Positions 9,662-19,273 are shown, numbered from the stretch's first letter. The stretch is 64,000 nt of DNA from Mergibacter septicus (GCF_003265225.1 NZ_CP022013.1:1273001-1337000); one strand, 5' to 3'. Notes: a model not told the origin generated them from the letters alone. Translations and numbers: made by a program.

Positions 9662-10531
9662 ATGAGAAAAATAATCTATTCCATTTTAATACTATTACTT
9701 TTTGCTACTATTACCTTTATGTTCCCTTTGTCAAAATTAACAATTTTTGATGAAATTCAATTTTTACACAAAAATGAACCGCAATATATTTATCACGAAA
9801 AAGAACAAACGACATTTTCATCACGTTGTTATACCACCAATGCTCAAATTCCACCATTCACTCGAAAGCAGATAAAATTTTTGGTTTGGAATATTCATAA
9901 AGGGCAAGATAAAGGTTGGCAACAGGCATTAAAACAATATAGTCATAACGCTGATTTTATTCTATTACAAGAAGCGACTAATCAACAAAATTTACCGTTT
10001 CTTTTTTCCAAAATGTATCCTACCCAACTTTTTGCAAGTGCTTTTTCATACAAAAACACCTTATCTGGCGTTGCAATTTTATCTACTGTTGCTCCCTATT
10101 ATTATTGTGCGGGTTCAGCGGTAGAACCTTGGATTCAGATTCCAAAAGTCGGCTTAGCTGCTGCATATCCTTTAATAAATAATCAATCATTATTAGTCAT
10201 CAATTTACATCTTGTTAATTTTGAATGGATACCAACGAATTACCGAAAACAACTAGAAGAAGCAATGAAATTAATTGCCGAACATCAAGGGCCAATTATT
10301 CTCGCCGGTGATTTTAATTCGTGGAATAAAGAACGGTTAACTTTATTAACTCGCTTAGCGAAACATTATAATTTAGAAGAAGTAAAATATAAAAAAGATA
10401 TGCGATTAAAATTTAATAATAATCCATTAGATCATATTTTTATTCGTGGCGTAAATGTAATTTCAGCCACCACTGAATTAACCCTATCCTCTGACCATAA
10501 CCCATTATTCATAACTATTGAAATAAAATAA
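9662..10531 (+). CDS. Endonuclease/exonuclease/phosphatase-family protein (YafD-like)
   Basis: A 289-residue protein with an N-terminal hydrophobic segment (about residues 5-24, signal anchor or signal peptide) and an EEP catalytic domain. Motifs in order are VWNIHKGQ (metal-binding Asn), LLQEAT (catalytic Glu), NLHLVNF, LAGDFNSW (Asp and Asn), LDHIFIRG, and SSDHNPL (catalytic Asp-His). All key residues are present, so the fold should be an active metal-dependent phosphodiesterase or phosphatase. Whether the substrate is nucleic acid, phospholipid or another phosphodiester is not evident. The N-terminus implies a periplasmic or membrane-attached location. Its 3' end abuts the sodC terminator. 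Confidence 0.82.
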   Translation: MRKIIYSILILLLFATITFMFPLSKLTIFDEIQFLHKNEPQYIYHEKEQTTFSSRCYTTNAQIPPFTRKQIKFLVWNIHKGQDKGWQQALKQYSHNADFILLQEATNQQNLPFLFSKMYPTQLFASAFSYKNTLSGVAILSTVAPYYYCAGSAVEPWIQIPKVGLAAAYPLINNQSLLVINLHLVNFEWIPTNYRKQLEEAMKLIAEHQGPIILAGDFNSWNKERLTLLTRLAKHYNLEEVKYKKDMRLKFNNNPLDHIFIRGVNVISATTELTLSSDHNPLFITIEIK

Positions 10532-10560
10532 AAAAATAGGAGATAAATTTTATCTCCTAT
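10530..10560 (-). terminator. Intrinsic terminator of sodC (minus strand)
   Basis: A 10-bp stem (10536-10545 with 10551-10560), core AGGAGATA/TATCTCCT, followed on the minus strand by a T run that lies over the last codons of the convergent EEP gene. Confidence 0.8.
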
Positions 10561-10601
10561 GATAGCTGTGTTGTTACATTAAAAATATTATTCTTTAGCT
10601 A

Positions 10602-11163
10602 TTATGATTTAATAAGACCGCAAGCTAATCTAGCTCCGCCACCACCAAGTGGTGCTGGATGATCTGAATAATTATCACCACCGGCATGAATCATTAAAGC
10701 GTGTCCTTTAATATCTTTTAATGATTTTAAACGTGGTGCTAGTACTGGATTAGTTGCTGTACCATCAGCATTTACAGCTAATGCTGGTAGATCGCCTAAA
10801 TGAGAATTATCATCCCAAGGAGCACCATGAGCTTTTGTATTATATGGATCCCAGTGACCTCCAGCACCTAAACCAGCAACTAACTTGCCATCTTTCTCTT
10901 TTGGTTCACAACTTCCATTTTCATGGATTATGAAAACCATGTAAACCTGCAGAAAGATCTTTTAAATGCGGTGTAAATACCAAACCATAAGGAGATTCGG
11001 TAATATCTACGGTACCAATATCTTGATTTCCTTTAACAGGATCCAATAATTGCATTTGTACCGTCAGTTTATCTTTACTGTTATACGCAGTAGCTGATGC
11101 TGCTGTCGCAGTAAAAAGGCCTAAACCAGCGAATAATGTAACCGCTAATAATGATTTCTTCAT
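10602..11163 (-). pseudogene. sodC: Periplasmic Cu/Zn superoxide dismutase, frameshifted
   Basis: The sequence encodes a full SodC in two frames. Frame one starts at ATG 11163 behind AGGAGG, with signal peptide MKKSLLAVTLFAGLGL...ASA, and runs to ...LSAGLHGFH, then reads N-P-stop. The second frame resumes exactly with [12 protein letters not shown] and continues through [31 protein letters not shown] and [12 protein letters not shown] to a normal C-terminus. Removing one T of the TT at 10928-10929 (an A on the coding strand) restores HGFHIHENGSC, the copper-ligand region, and gives a 186-residue enzyme of normal length. As written, the product stops just after the first copper ligand. All other metal ligands and the disulfide cysteines are intact, so the lesion is recent or is a base-call error. 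Confidence 0.9.
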
Positions 11164-11396
11164 AATACCTCCTAAGGTATATATTATTTGAACAAATAGT
11201 ATAAGAAAATTACTACGATTTTTAATTTTCATCAATCTAACATCAATTGAAAACAATACAATTTATCATATTAATAGGATATAACTATTCTTAATGTTAT
11301 TATTGACATTTACTCTTACTCTAAATGTATTCAATCATTTTTCACCGAATAAGTTAAAATAAAGTAAAATAAATTTTTACAATAATAGGAATAGAT

Positions 11397-12239
11397 ATGC
11401 TGAGTTATCGCCATAGTTTTCATGCTGGAAACCACGCTGATGTTTTAAAACATTTAGTTCAAATATTGATACTACAATCACTACAACAAAAAGAAAAAGG
11501 ATTTTTATATCTTGATACTCATTCAGGTGCAGGGCATTATAGTTTAGTTAGTAAAGAATCAGAAAAAACCGCAGAATTTCAACAAGGTATCGCTCGTTTA
11601 TGGGATCAAACAGAACTACCTGAAGAAATAGCCTTTTATGTAGAGCAAATAAAACGGATTAACTTCACTCAAAAATTAACTTACTATCCGGGTTCACCAT
11701 TAATTGCGGCAAACTTATTACGTCCACAAGATCGTGCAATTTTTACTGAATTACATCCTAGTGATTACCCTTTATTACGCAAGAATTTTCTGCATTCATC
11801 TCAAATTAAAGTAAAACGGGAAGATGGCTTTCACCAATTAAAAGCTGTCCTTCCTCCTCAAGAAAGACGAGGTTTTATTTTAATCGATCCACCTTACGAG
11901 CTAAAAGAAGACTATGATTTAGTTGTCAAAGCTATTTGTGAAGGATATAAACGTTTCGCAACAGGTATTTATGCCATTTGGTATCCAGTGGTATTTAGGC
12001 AACAGGTTAAACGACTGTTTAAGGCACTGGAAGCAACAGGGATTCGTAAAATATTGCAAATTGAATTAGCGGTAAAACCTGATTCAGATAAACACGGTAT
12101 GACTGCTAGCGGTATGATTGTCATCAATCCTCCTTGGATGCTAGAAGCTCAAATGAAAAAACTCTTACCTTATTTAACTCAAACGTTAGTACCAGAGGGT
12201 ACAGGAAAATGGAGTTTGGAATGGATTGTGCCTGAATAA
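11397..12239 (+). CDS. rlmJ: 23S rRNA (adenine-2030-N6)-methyltransferase
   Basis: A 280-residue protein beginning MLSYRHSFHAGNHADVLKH, the hallmark N-terminus of the RlmJ/YhiR family. The catalytic N6-adenine motif DPPYE is near residue 160, with FLYLDTHSGAGHY as the SAM-binding region. It methylates A2030 of 23S rRNA. It diverges from sodC with 233 bp between them and precedes gor on the same strand by 114 bp. Confidence 0.95.
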   Translation: MLSYRHSFHAGNHADVLKHLVQILILQSLQQKEKGFLYLDTHSGAGHYSLVSKESEKTAEFQQGIARLWDQTELPEEIAFYVEQIKRINFTQKLTYYPGSPLIAANLLRPQDRAIFTELHPSDYPLLRKNFLHSSQIKVKREDGFHQLKAVLPPQERRGFILIDPPYELKEDYDLVVKAICEGYKRFATGIYAIWYPVVFRQQVKRLFKALEATGIRKILQIELAVKPDSDKHGMTASGMIVINPPWMLEAQMKKLLPYLTQTLVPEGTGKWSLEWIVPE

Positions 12240-12353
12240 TCCACTTACAAGCTATAAACTAAATGGTAATACCAATTAAACTGATAATTTTGTTTGTTTT
12301 ACTTTAAACGCTATAACTAATTGTAAAACTTAACGTAGAAAATAGGAAATTTT

Positions 12354-13706
12354 ATGGCTAAACATTATGACTATATTGCTATCGGTGGTGGAAGTGGTGG
12401 TATTGCATCCATTAATCGTGCTGCAAGTTATGGTAAAAAATGTGCAATCATTGAAGCAAAATATTTAGGTGGAACTTGCGTTAATGTTGGTTGTGTTCCT
12501 AAAAAAGTAATGTGGTATGGTGCACAAATTGCCGAAGCAATTAATCTGTATGCACCTGATTATGGTTTTGATATCACAGTCAATAAATTTGACTTCGCAA
12601 AATTACGAGCCAGTAGGCAAGCTTATATTGATCGTATCCATCAATCCTATCAACGTGTTTTAGGAAATAACAAGGTTGATATAATTCAAGGTTTTGCTAA
12701 ATTTATTGATCAGCATACGCTAGATGTTAATGGTGAAAAAATCACCGCCGATCATATTTTAATTGCAACTGGTGGTCGCCCTTCTAAACCTATGATTAAA
12801 GGGGCTGAATATGGTATTGATTCTGATGGTGTTTTTGCCTTAACTGAACTTCCAAAACGGGTGGCGATTGTAGGTGCTGGCTACATTGCGGTTGAACTTG
12901 CTGGTGTTTTACATAATTTAGGTGTTGAAACTCACCTTTTTGTACGCAAGCACGCCCCTTTGCGTAACTTTGATCCCTTAATTGTGGATACCTTAGTTGA
13001 AATTATGCAACAAGAAGGACCAACTTTACATTCCCACGCAATACCAAAAGAAGTGATAAAAAATCCAGATGGTAGCCTGACATTAAAGCTAGAAAATGGC
13101 TCAGAACAAACTGTTGATTGCCTTGTGTGGGCGATTGGTCGTGTGCCAATGACCGATAATCTTAATCTCTCAGCCGCTGGGGTTGAAGTAGATGAAAAAG
13201 GTTACATCAAAGTTGATAAATACCAAAATACCAATATTCAAGGTATCTATGCAGTTGGTGATAATACTGGTGCAATAGAACTAACCCCTGTCGCCGTAGC
13301 AGCAGGTCGTCGTTTATCCGAACGCTTGTTTAATAACAAACCAAATGAACATTTAGATTATCATTTAATTCCAACCGTGGTCTTCAGCCATCCGCCAATT
13401 GGTACAGTAGGGTTAACCGAACCACAAGCCGTAGAATTATATGGTGAAGATCAAGTTAAAGTATATCAATCATCATTTAGTGCTATGTACACCGCTGTCA
13501 CTCAACATCGTCAACCTTGTCGAATGAAATTAGTTTGCGTAGGCAAAGAACAACGTATTGTTGGATTACACGGAATTGGTTTTGGTGTTGATGAAATGCT
13601 CCAAGGATTTGCAGTTGCAATCAAAATGGGAGCAACAAAAACTGATTTTGATAATACCGTAGCCATTCACCCAACTGGTGCAGAAGAATTTGTTACTATG
13701 CGTTAA
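12354..13706 (+). CDS. gor: Glutathione reductase
   Basis: A 450-residue flavoprotein disulfide reductase that regenerates GSH from GSSG with NADPH in the cytoplasm. Visible features: the FAD-binding GGGSGG at residues 11-16; the redox pair Cys42 and Cys47 in [13 protein letters not shown]; the NAD(P)-binding [12 protein letters not shown] with a following arginine-bearing strand (FVRKHAPLR) that suits NADPH; and the C-terminal catalytic His439-Glu444 in HPTGAEEF. Length and catalytic positions equal those of the E. coli enzyme. AGGA precedes the ATG, and a strong terminator follows. Confidence 0.96.
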   Translation: MAKHYDYIAIGGGSGGIASINRAASYGKKCAIIEAKYLGGTCVNVGCVPKKVMWYGAQIAEAINLYAPDYGFDITVNKFDFAKLRASRQAYIDRIHQSYQRVLGNNKVDIIQGFAKFIDQHTLDVNGEKITADHILIATGGRPSKPMIKGAEYGIDSDGVFALTELPKRVAIVGAGYIAVELAGVLHNLGVETHLFVRKHAPLRNFDPLIVDTLVEIMQQEGPTLHSHAIPKEVIKNPDGSLTLKLENGSEQTVDCLVWAIGRVPMTDNLNLSAAGVEVDEKGYIKVDKYQNTNIQGIYAVGDNTGAIELTPVAVAAGRRLSERLFNNKPNEHLDYHLIPTVVFSHPPIGTVGLTEPQAVELYGEDQVKVYQSSFSAMYTAVTQHRQPCRMKLVCVGKEQRIVGLHGIGFGVDEMLQGFAVAIKMGATKTDFDNTVAIHPTGAEEFVTMR

Positions 13707-13736
13707 TCCAAACGATAACTTTTTGATTATTCTAGT

Positions 13737-13773
13737 AAAATGTAGCACTTCTTTAACTTTGTGCTACATTTTT
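13737..13773 (+). terminator. Intrinsic terminator of gor
   Basis: A 12-bp perfect stem (13737-13748 with 13761-13772), core TGTAGCAC/GTGCTACA, with a 12-nt loop and a T run. Confidence 0.88.
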
Positions 13774-13876
13774 AATTTAATCCGAGAAAATAGGATAAAA
13801 TTGCTTAGATATTGTTTCACCTATACAATGCACGTTCAAATTAGCAAGATTAAGTAATATCAGAGAGAGTTAAAAC

Positions 13877-15289
13877 TTGAAAGGACTATTGTTACGAATA
13901 GTATTTACAGTCGCATTACTGTTATGGGCTATTGATATGGTTTTTCCTTGGCATCACTATACTGCCAAACAAAATAACCATTATCAACAGATCCAACAAC
14001 GAGGCAGCCTAATTGTTGGAACAATCAATCACCCTGTTTCTTATTTTATTAATAGTAACGGTGAAGCTGGTTTAGAGTACGAATTAACCAAAGCTTTCGC
14101 ACAATATCTTGGTGTTAAATTAAAAATAAAAACGTTTCGTAATACTAAAACGCTTTTTCAAGCATTAAATGATCACCAAATCGATCTGGCGGCAGCGAAC
14201 TTAATTTTTTCCCCCGAACGTGCCGAAGATTTTCAAATTGGTCCAACTTACTACTCATCGTCATGGCAAGTCATTTATCGAAAAGGTGAAAAACGCCCTT
14301 ATACAGTAAAAGAATTAATCAATGCCACTAAAACTGGTAATAAACTGATCATTCCTCAAGACTCTGACGTTGAAACATTACTTTTAGAATTAAAAAATAC
14401 CTATCCAGAATTAATCTGGCAAACAAACAACCATTTTTCACCAGAACAAGCATTACTTGAAGTTGCTGATGGTAAAGCTGACTATACCATTGTTGATTCA
14501 CTAGATGTGCGTTCTGCCCAACAGGTAAAACCTAATCTGGCAGTGGCATTTGATTTAAATGATGAAACTTCCGTGAATTGGTATTTAGCTAATGATCGCT
14601 ATAATGAACTACAAGCTGCATTATTAAACTTTATGCATAATGCAACAGAAAATGGCTCGATCAATCGATTGGAAGAAAAATATTTCAGCCATTTTAATCG
14701 TTTCAACTCGGTTGATATGCGTGCTTATCTCAATGCTATTCAAACAGTACTTCCGCAATACATACCATTGTTTCAGAAATATGCTGGTAGTTTAGATTGG
14801 CGTTTACTCGCTGCTATTGCCTACCAAGAATCCCATTGGGATAGCAAAGCCACTTCCCCAACGGGGGTAAGAGGTATGATGATGTTAACTAGAGAAACCG
14901 CTAACTATATGAAAATTAGTGATCGTACTGATCCAGAACAAAGTATTAAAGCTGGCTCTGCCTATTTACAACTTCTGATGAACAAATTACCAGCATCAAT
15001 CCCGAAAGAAGATCGTATTTGGTTTGCATTAGTTGCATATAATATGGGGTTAGGTCATCTACTCGATTTACGCCGTTTGACCCAACAACTTGGTGGCGAT
15101 CCCAATAATTGGCTTGATGTTAAACAAAATCTCCCCTTATTGAGCAATAAAAAATATTATTCAAAATTAAAATATGGTTATGCTAATGGCTATCAAGCTT
15201 ATCAGTATGTGGAAAATATCCGCCGTTATATGAATAGCATTATCAATTATTATCGTATTCAAAAAGAACAAACTAATAACCAAAATTAA
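13877..15289 (+). CDS. mltF: Membrane-bound lytic murein transglycosylase F
   Basis: A 470-residue protein that starts at TTG (13877). This start is preferred because AGAGAGAG precedes it and it gives a hydrophobic N-terminal signal/anchor ([16 protein letters not shown]) that a later ATG would remove. Residues about 35-270 form a solute-binding-protein-3-like domain (regulatory in MltF). Residues about 295-440 form the SLT domain, with catalytic Glu318 in [14 protein letters not shown] and the downstream GVRGMMMLT and AYNMGLGH motifs. It cleaves peptidoglycan glycan strands to 1,6-anhydromuropeptides at the outer membrane or periplasm. No lipobox cysteine is present in the N-terminus. Confidence 0.93.
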   Translation: MKGLLLRIVFTVALLLWAIDMVFPWHHYTAKQNNHYQQIQQRGSLIVGTINHPVSYFINSNGEAGLEYELTKAFAQYLGVKLKIKTFRNTKTLFQALNDHQIDLAAANLIFSPERAEDFQIGPTYYSSSWQVIYRKGEKRPYTVKELINATKTGNKLIIPQDSDVETLLLELKNTYPELIWQTNNHFSPEQALLEVADGKADYTIVDSLDVRSAQQVKPNLAVAFDLNDETSVNWYLANDRYNELQAALLNFMHNATENGSINRLEEKYFSHFNRFNSVDMRAYLNAIQTVLPQYIPLFQKYAGSLDWRLLAAIAYQESHWDSKATSPTGVRGMMMLTRETANYMKISDRTDPEQSIKAGSAYLQLLMNKLPASIPKEDRIWFALVAYNMGLGHLLDLRRLTQQLGGDPNNWLDVKQNLPLLSNKKYYSKLKYGYANGYQAYQYVENIRRYMNSIINYYRIQKEQTNNQN

Positions 15290-15301
15290 GTAAAATAAAC
15301 T

Positions 15302-15333
15302 AAAACAGCCAAATTTAATTTGGCTGTTTTTTT
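15302..15333. terminator. Terminator between convergent mltF and murJ
   Basis: A perfect 13-bp stem (15302-15314 with 15318-15330), core CAGCCAAAT/ATTTGGCTG, with a 3-nt loop and a strong T run on the plus strand. The minus-strand side is weaker but may also serve murJ. Confidence 0.88.
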
Positions 15334-15364
15334 ACTAGACTGATACTTTGAAAATACTGCCCGC

Positions 15365-16936
15365 TTAGCTTGAATAAAAATCTTTTTTGCGTATTCCTAA
15401 TAAAAACAGCACTGAAAAATACACAATAATTGCAATCAAAATCAGCACTGCTAACCAACTAATTTTAGATCCAAACGGCATTATATCCCATTGCATTAAT
15501 GGTGGATTAAAATAATAGAGAGTTATAATCATCATGATAGTGGAAAGCAAAACTTTAGTTAGAAAAAGCATACTTTTGGCACTGAAACGATAGATATCTT
15601 GCCGATGTAAACCACGATAGAGTAAATAAGCATTAAGCGTAGCAGACATTGCCGAAGCTATCGCTAAACCAACATAGCTAAATGGAATTGCTAAAAGATT
15701 AAAAAACATATTACTTACCATCGCTATAATTCCATAACGTACTGGTGTTTTAGTATCTTGGCGAGCATAATATCCGTTAGCTAAAATCTTAATTAGCATA
15801 TAACTGAGTAAACCTGAGTTAAACGCCCATAATGAATAAGAAGCGGCTTGAACATCAGTTAATGCAAAATTACCTCGCATAAAAAGTACTAGCAACATCG
15901 GTTGAGCCAAAACAGCAATACCCCCCATAGCGGGAAGTCCTAAAACTAAAACCATTCGTATTCCCCAATCCATAGTTTGACGAAACTTAATTTCCCCTTG
16001 TTGTTCTATGGAAGTACGACTTGCGTGGTGATGTGAAAGTGCTGGTAAAATTACCGTAGAAATCGCTATCCCAAATAAGCCAAGAGGAAACTCAAGTAAA
16101 CGATCTGAGTAATAAAGCCAACTGATAGATCCTGTCATTAAAAAACTAGCAATAAACGTATCTAATAATAAATTAATTTGACTTACAGATACCCCAAATA
16201 ATGCAGGAATCATCAAAGTGCGTATTTTGATCACGTGAGGATCGTTCCACGCCCAACGTGGACGAACAAGAAAACCCACTTGTTTTAAAAAAGGTATTTG
16301 AAAGAGAAACTGTAACAATCCCCCTAAAAATACTCCAATTGCTAATCCAATATCGGGGTTAGATAAATGTGGGGCGATGAATAATGCAGCAGAGATCATC
16401 GCAACATTAAGTAAGACGGGTGAAAAAGCCATCACACCAAAACGCCCTATGGTATTTAAAATAGCACCTGAAAGAGCAACAAAAGTTACAAACCATAAGT
16501 AAGGAAAGGTGATTTTTAATAGCAAAGAGGCTTGCGTAAATTTTTCTGCATTAGTACCGTCATCAAGCCAATCTAAAAACCATCCAGTACCAAATAAGGC
16601 TGCTATGACAGGGGAACCGATCATTGCAATCAAAGTAACAAGTGTCACTAATCCACCTAATGTTCCAGATACTTTAGCAATAAACTCTCGGGTTTTATCA
16701 ATATCGTGCTGTTTCTGATATTCCGCAAAAACAGGCACAAAAGCCTGTGAGAAAGCCCCTTCAGCAAAAAGTCGGCGTAAAAAATTAGGAATACGATTTG
16801 CAAATAAAAAAACATCAGCAGCAACACCTGCCCCTAACAAATTAGCAATTACGACATCACGTACTAACCCTAATACACGAGAAACTAAAGTCAAAATACT
16901 AACTAGCAATCCCGATTTTAATAAACCTTTACTCAA
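15365..16936 (-). CDS. murJ: Lipid II flippase
   Basis: A 523-residue protein with about 14 hydrophobic spans and the MurJ/MviN N-terminus (LVSILTLVSRVLGLVRDVVIANLLGAG). The conserved arginine-rich FANRIPNFLRRLFAEGAFSQAFVPVF segment carries the functionally required arginines. It flips the undecaprenyl-linked peptidoglycan precursor across the inner membrane. It diverges from rpsT across a 310-bp gap. Confidence 0.96.
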   Translation of the reverse strand: MSKGLLKSGLLVSILTLVSRVLGLVRDVVIANLLGAGVAADVFLFANRIPNFLRRLFAEGAFSQAFVPVFAEYQKQHDIDKTREFIAKVSGTLGGLVTLVTLIAMIGSPVIAALFGTGWFLDWLDDGTNAEKFTQASLLLKITFPYLWFVTFVALSGAILNTIGRFGVMAFSPVLLNVAMISAALFIAPHLSNPDIGLAIGVFLGGLLQFLFQIPFLKQVGFLVRPRWAWNDPHVIKIRTLMIPALFGVSVSQINLLLDTFIASFLMTGSISWLYYSDRLLEFPLGLFGIAISTVILPALSHHHASRTSIEQQGEIKFRQTMDWGIRMVLVLGLPAMGGIAVLAQPMLLVLFMRGNFALTDVQAASYSLWAFNSGLLSYMLIKILANGYYARQDTKTPVRYGIIAMVSNMFFNLLAIPFSYVGLAIASAMSATLNAYLLYRGLHRQDIYRFSAKSMLFLTKVLLSTIMMIITLYYFNPPLMQWDIMPFGSKISWLAVLILIAIIVYFSVLFLLGIRKKDFYSS

Positions 16937-17164
16937 AATATTTCACTCTTAATTAATTTTATTTAAATGAAAACAGAAAAATTAGCCTAATTGTATAGAT
17001 TTTTCGCTTTTACGCTATATTATTCACAAAAAAACTGATAAAATTCCTCCCTACATCGTTGAAGTGAGACAGAGATCCAAAGTGATTTTTCGCTTATATA
17101 ACGATGCTTTACTTTCGGTTGTGTCTCACCGAAATCATCTTTTTGGCGATTGCCAATAAATTTA
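16937..17164. other. murJ-rpsT intergenic region with competing inverted repeats
   Basis: No open frame is credible here. Between 17054 and 17137 several complementary segments lie in overlapping order: CATCGTT (17054-17060) with AACGATG (17100-17106); GTGAGACA (17064-17071) with TGTCTCAC (17122-17129); and TTTCGGT (17113-17119) with ACCGAAA (17128-17134). The first two pairs interleave as in a pseudoknot, and the third competes with the second. The region lies upstream of the rpsT promoter and should include the murJ promoter, which I could not locate with confidence. Confidence 0.45.
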
Positions 17165-17193
17165 TTGACAACCAGATAGAAAATAGGCATATT
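17165..17193 (+). promoter_or_regulatory. Sigma-70 promoter of rpsT
   Basis: A perfect -35 TTGACA (17165-17170), 17-bp spacer and CATATT -10 (17188-17193, 4 of 6 match) predict transcription starting near 17200, about 47 bases before the rpsT start codon. Confidence 0.7.
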
Positions 17194-17246
17194 TTACGCC
17201 TTTATTTTTTATGACACTTTAATTGAACATTATCGGGAGTTTGACC

Positions 17247-17510
17247 TTGGCTAATATCAAGTCAGCGAAAAAACGTGCGATTCAATCTGAAAAACGCCGT
17301 CAACATAATGCAAGCCAACGCTCTATGATGCGTACTTATATCAAAAAAGTTTATGCAGCAGTAGCAGCTGGTGAGAAAGCAGTAGCAGAAGCAGCTTTTG
17401 TTGAGATGCAAAAAGTTGTGGATAGAATGGCTTCTAAAGGCTTAATCCATAAAAATAAAGCAGCAAATCACAAATCTAAATTATCTGCTCAAATCAAAAA
17501 ATTAGCTTAA
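17247..17510 (+). CDS. rpsT: 30S ribosomal protein S20
   Basis: An 87-residue, lysine- and arginine-rich protein starting (M)[17 protein letters not shown], typical of S20. The start is TTG at 17247, supported by GGGAG 8 bases upstream and by the family N-terminus; the longer open frame from 17223 would add eight residues not found in S20. A UUG start is also used by E. coli rpsT, where it is part of autogenous control, so the same may hold here. A single-gene transcript is suggested by the promoter at 17165 and terminator at 17545. Confidence 0.95.
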   Translation: MANIKSAKKRAIQSEKRRQHNASQRSMMRTYIKKVYAAVAAGEKAVAEAAFVEMQKVVDRMASKGLIHKNKAANHKSKLSAQIKKLA

Positions 17511-17544
17511 TTTTAATACTTAGCTTTTAAAATTGCTTAAATTT

Positions 17545-17575
17545 AAACCGCATTTTACAATGCGGTTTTCTTTTA
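17545..17575. terminator. Terminator of rpsT
   Basis: A perfect 10-bp stem AAACCGCATT/AATGCGGTTT (17545-17554 with 17559-17568), 4-nt loop, then CTTTT. It lies between the convergent rpsT and DUF2322 genes. Confidence 0.85.
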
Positions 17576-17602
17576 TTTATTATTCACTTGTAACAAAAGC
17601 TA

Positions 17603-17917
17603 TTAAGCACGAATAACTCGTAATTTAAACGCTTGATTATGTGCTATTAGATTCAAAAGAAAATCAATATTAGGGTGTTTTCCGGGATTTTCTTTGGCAT
17701 CTTGAGTATGTTCTGCAAACCACGCTAATCCTTGTTCGGCAGCAGTGACAGTTAATTCAGCATCAAATTGTTGTGCTAAAGCATTATATACTTTTAACGA
17801 TCCCAGTTTCCCTTCAACAGCAAAGATGCGATGAATAACCTGTTCACCATTAAGAACCTCAATTTGACTAATACCATCAATTGTTGGTAGTGTTGCGAGA
17901 ACGGCTTGAAAATTCAT
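17603..17917 (-). CDS. DUF2322-family small protein
   Basis: A 104-residue soluble protein without membrane spans or cysteines. It resembles the small DUF2322 family known mainly from Pasteurellaceae and other Gram-negative bacteria; the middle block AAEQGLAWFAEHTQDAKENPG and the end (PNIDFLLNLI) are the parts I associate with it. No function is known to me. It lies 27 bp downstream of msrC on the same strand with GGAGAAAT before its ATG, so it is probably co-transcribed with msrC. Confidence 0.6.
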   Translation of the reverse strand: MNFQAVLATLPTIDGISQIEVLNGEQVIHRIFAVEGKLGSLKVYNALAQQFDAELTVTAAEQGLAWFAEHTQDAKENPGKHPNIDFLLNLIAHNQAFKLRVIRA

Positions 17918-17944
17918 TATTTCTCCTTCTAAATTGAAATGTAC

Positions 17945-18409
17945 CTAGCTATTTTGTTGCAAATGCTGAGTTAAAATCTCAAGGCAAGCGTTTAATCCAA
18001 TTTCATCATCTAAACTAAAACGAGCAAATTTAGGACTATCAATATCTAATACCCCAATAATCTGTTGATCTCGCCAAAGTGGAAGTACAATTTCTGAATT
18101 ACTTGCACTATCACAAGCTATATGTCCAACATACTGGTGAACATCTGCAACTCGTTGGATTTTTCTCTCAGCAACTGCTGTACCACACACGCCTTTCCCA
18201 ATCGGAATACGATTACAGGCAATCTTTCCTTGAAATGGGCCTAATACAAGGCAATCATTTTTTATTAAATAAAAGCCTACCCAGTTAATATCTTCTAAAT
18301 GCTGGTTAAGTAATGCAGCAGTATTCGCTAACACACTAACCAAATCATCATCGTCAGCAATTAATGCAGCTAATTCACGTTGAAGTTGACAATAATCCAC
18401 CACTTTCAA
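17945..18409 (-). CDS. msrC: Free methionine-(R)-sulfoxide reductase (GAF domain)
   Basis: A 154-residue single GAF-domain protein. The segments WVGFYLIKNDCLVLGPFQGKIAC, GKGVCGTAV and HIACDSASNSEIVLPL carry the cysteines used by fRMsr enzymes, and VLDIDSP closes the substrate pocket. The enzyme reduces free Met-R-sulfoxide with thioredoxin. It is downstream of metNIQ on the same strand but separated from metQ by a terminator, so it is functionally adjacent (methionine handling) but may be transcribed separately. Confidence 0.9.
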   Translation of the reverse strand: MKVVDYCQLQRELAALIADDDDLVSVLANTAALLNQHLEDINWVGFYLIKNDCLVLGPFQGKIACNRIPIGKGVCGTAVAERKIQRVADVHQYVGHIACDSASNSEIVLPLWRDQQIIGVLDIDSPKFARFSLDDEIGLNACLEILTQHLQQNS

Positions 18410-18423
18410 ATTCCTTTTTTATA

Positions 18424-18456
18424 GATAAAAAAGCCGAAAATCATCTTTTCGGCTTT
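18424..18456 (-). terminator. Terminator of metNIQ
   Basis: An 11-bp stem AAAGCCGAAAA/TTTTCGGCTTT (18430-18440 with 18446-18456) with a 5-nt loop is followed on the minus strand by a T run, 14 bp after the metQ stop. Confidence 0.85.
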
Positions 18457-18469
18457 GCTATCAATTCAA

Positions 18470-19273
18470 TTATTTCCAACCTTTAACAATCGCACCATTA
18501 AACTCTTTATCCGCTTTTTTATATACTGGCTCTGAGTTATAAGCTTTCACGAAATTTTTTACATCAGGATCATTTTCATTATCCTTACGGGCAACAATAA
18601 TATTCACATATGGTGATTCATTACTCTCAACAAAAAGTGAATTTTTATTTGGATATAAACCTGCTTGTGCGGCAAATGTATTATTAATAATTGCCAAATC
18701 AACTTGCCCTAATGAACGAGGAATTAACGGTGCATCTGCCGTTTGAATTTTTAATTTTTTTGGATTAGCCACAATATCCAATACTGTTTGAGTTAACCCT
18801 TTAGGATCTTTTAATGTAATCAAACCTTGAGCTTGTAAAAGTAATAAAGCACGCCCACCATTGGTCGGATCATTTGGAATCAAAACAGTTGCTCCATCTT
18901 TTAATTCCGAAATATCTTTAATTTTTTTCGAATAAGCTGCAATAGGATAAACAAAGGTATTCCCAACTATCACTAAATCATCCCACTGGCGATCCGCTTT
19001 TTGCTTATCCAAATATGGCTGATGCTGAAACGCATTAACATCAATAATTTTTGATTCTAAAGCGGCATTTGGTGTCACGTAATCGGTAAAAGGAATAAGT
19101 TCAACCTCTAAACCATATTGCTCTTTTGCTACCTGTTTTGCTACTTCCGCAACTGCATATTCAGGGCCAGAAATAACGCCCACTTTAATTCTACCATCTT
19201 TAGCTAACACATTATTAGACAAGGCAATTAAAGTAGCTAATGCACTGATTTTTAAGACTTTGGTTAATGACAT
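18470..19273 (-). CDS. metQ: D-/L-methionine ABC transporter substrate-binding protein
   Basis: A 267-residue NlpA-family binding protein: RIKVGVISGPEYAVAE at the mature N-terminus, NAFQHQPYLD, VIVGNTFVYPIAAYSKKI and VLIPNDPTNGGRALLLLQ are family hallmarks. It delivers methionine to MetNI. Unlike most MetQ proteins it has no lipobox and no cysteine at all; the N-terminus reads as an ordinary signal peptide ending ...NNVLA before KDG, so it would be a soluble periplasmic protein. AAGGAGC precedes the ATG. It is the last gene of metNIQ. Confidence 0.93.
   Translation of the reverse strand: MSLTKVLKISALATLIALSNNVLAKDGRIKVGVISGPEYAVAEVAKQVAKEQYGLEVELIPFTDYVTPNAALESKIIDVNAFQHQPYLDKQKADRQWDDLVIVGNTFVYPIAAYSKKIKDISELKDGATVLIPNDPTNGGRALLLLQAQGLITLKDPKGLTQTVLDIVANPKKLKIQTADAPLIPRSLGQVDLAIINNTFAAQAGLYPNKNSLFVESNESPYVNIIVARKDNENDPDVKNFVKAYNSEPVYKKADKEFNGAIVKGWK

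Noticed and set aside
10602-11256. Two separate small genes in the sodC region
   Set aside because: Their joined translation is one continuous SodC with the break inside a conserved motif; the second frame has no ribosome site, so this is one frameshifted gene.
17223-17246. Longer N-terminus for S20
   Set aside because: It adds eight residues not found in the family and lacks a ribosome site, whereas TTG 17247 has GGGAG and the exact family start.
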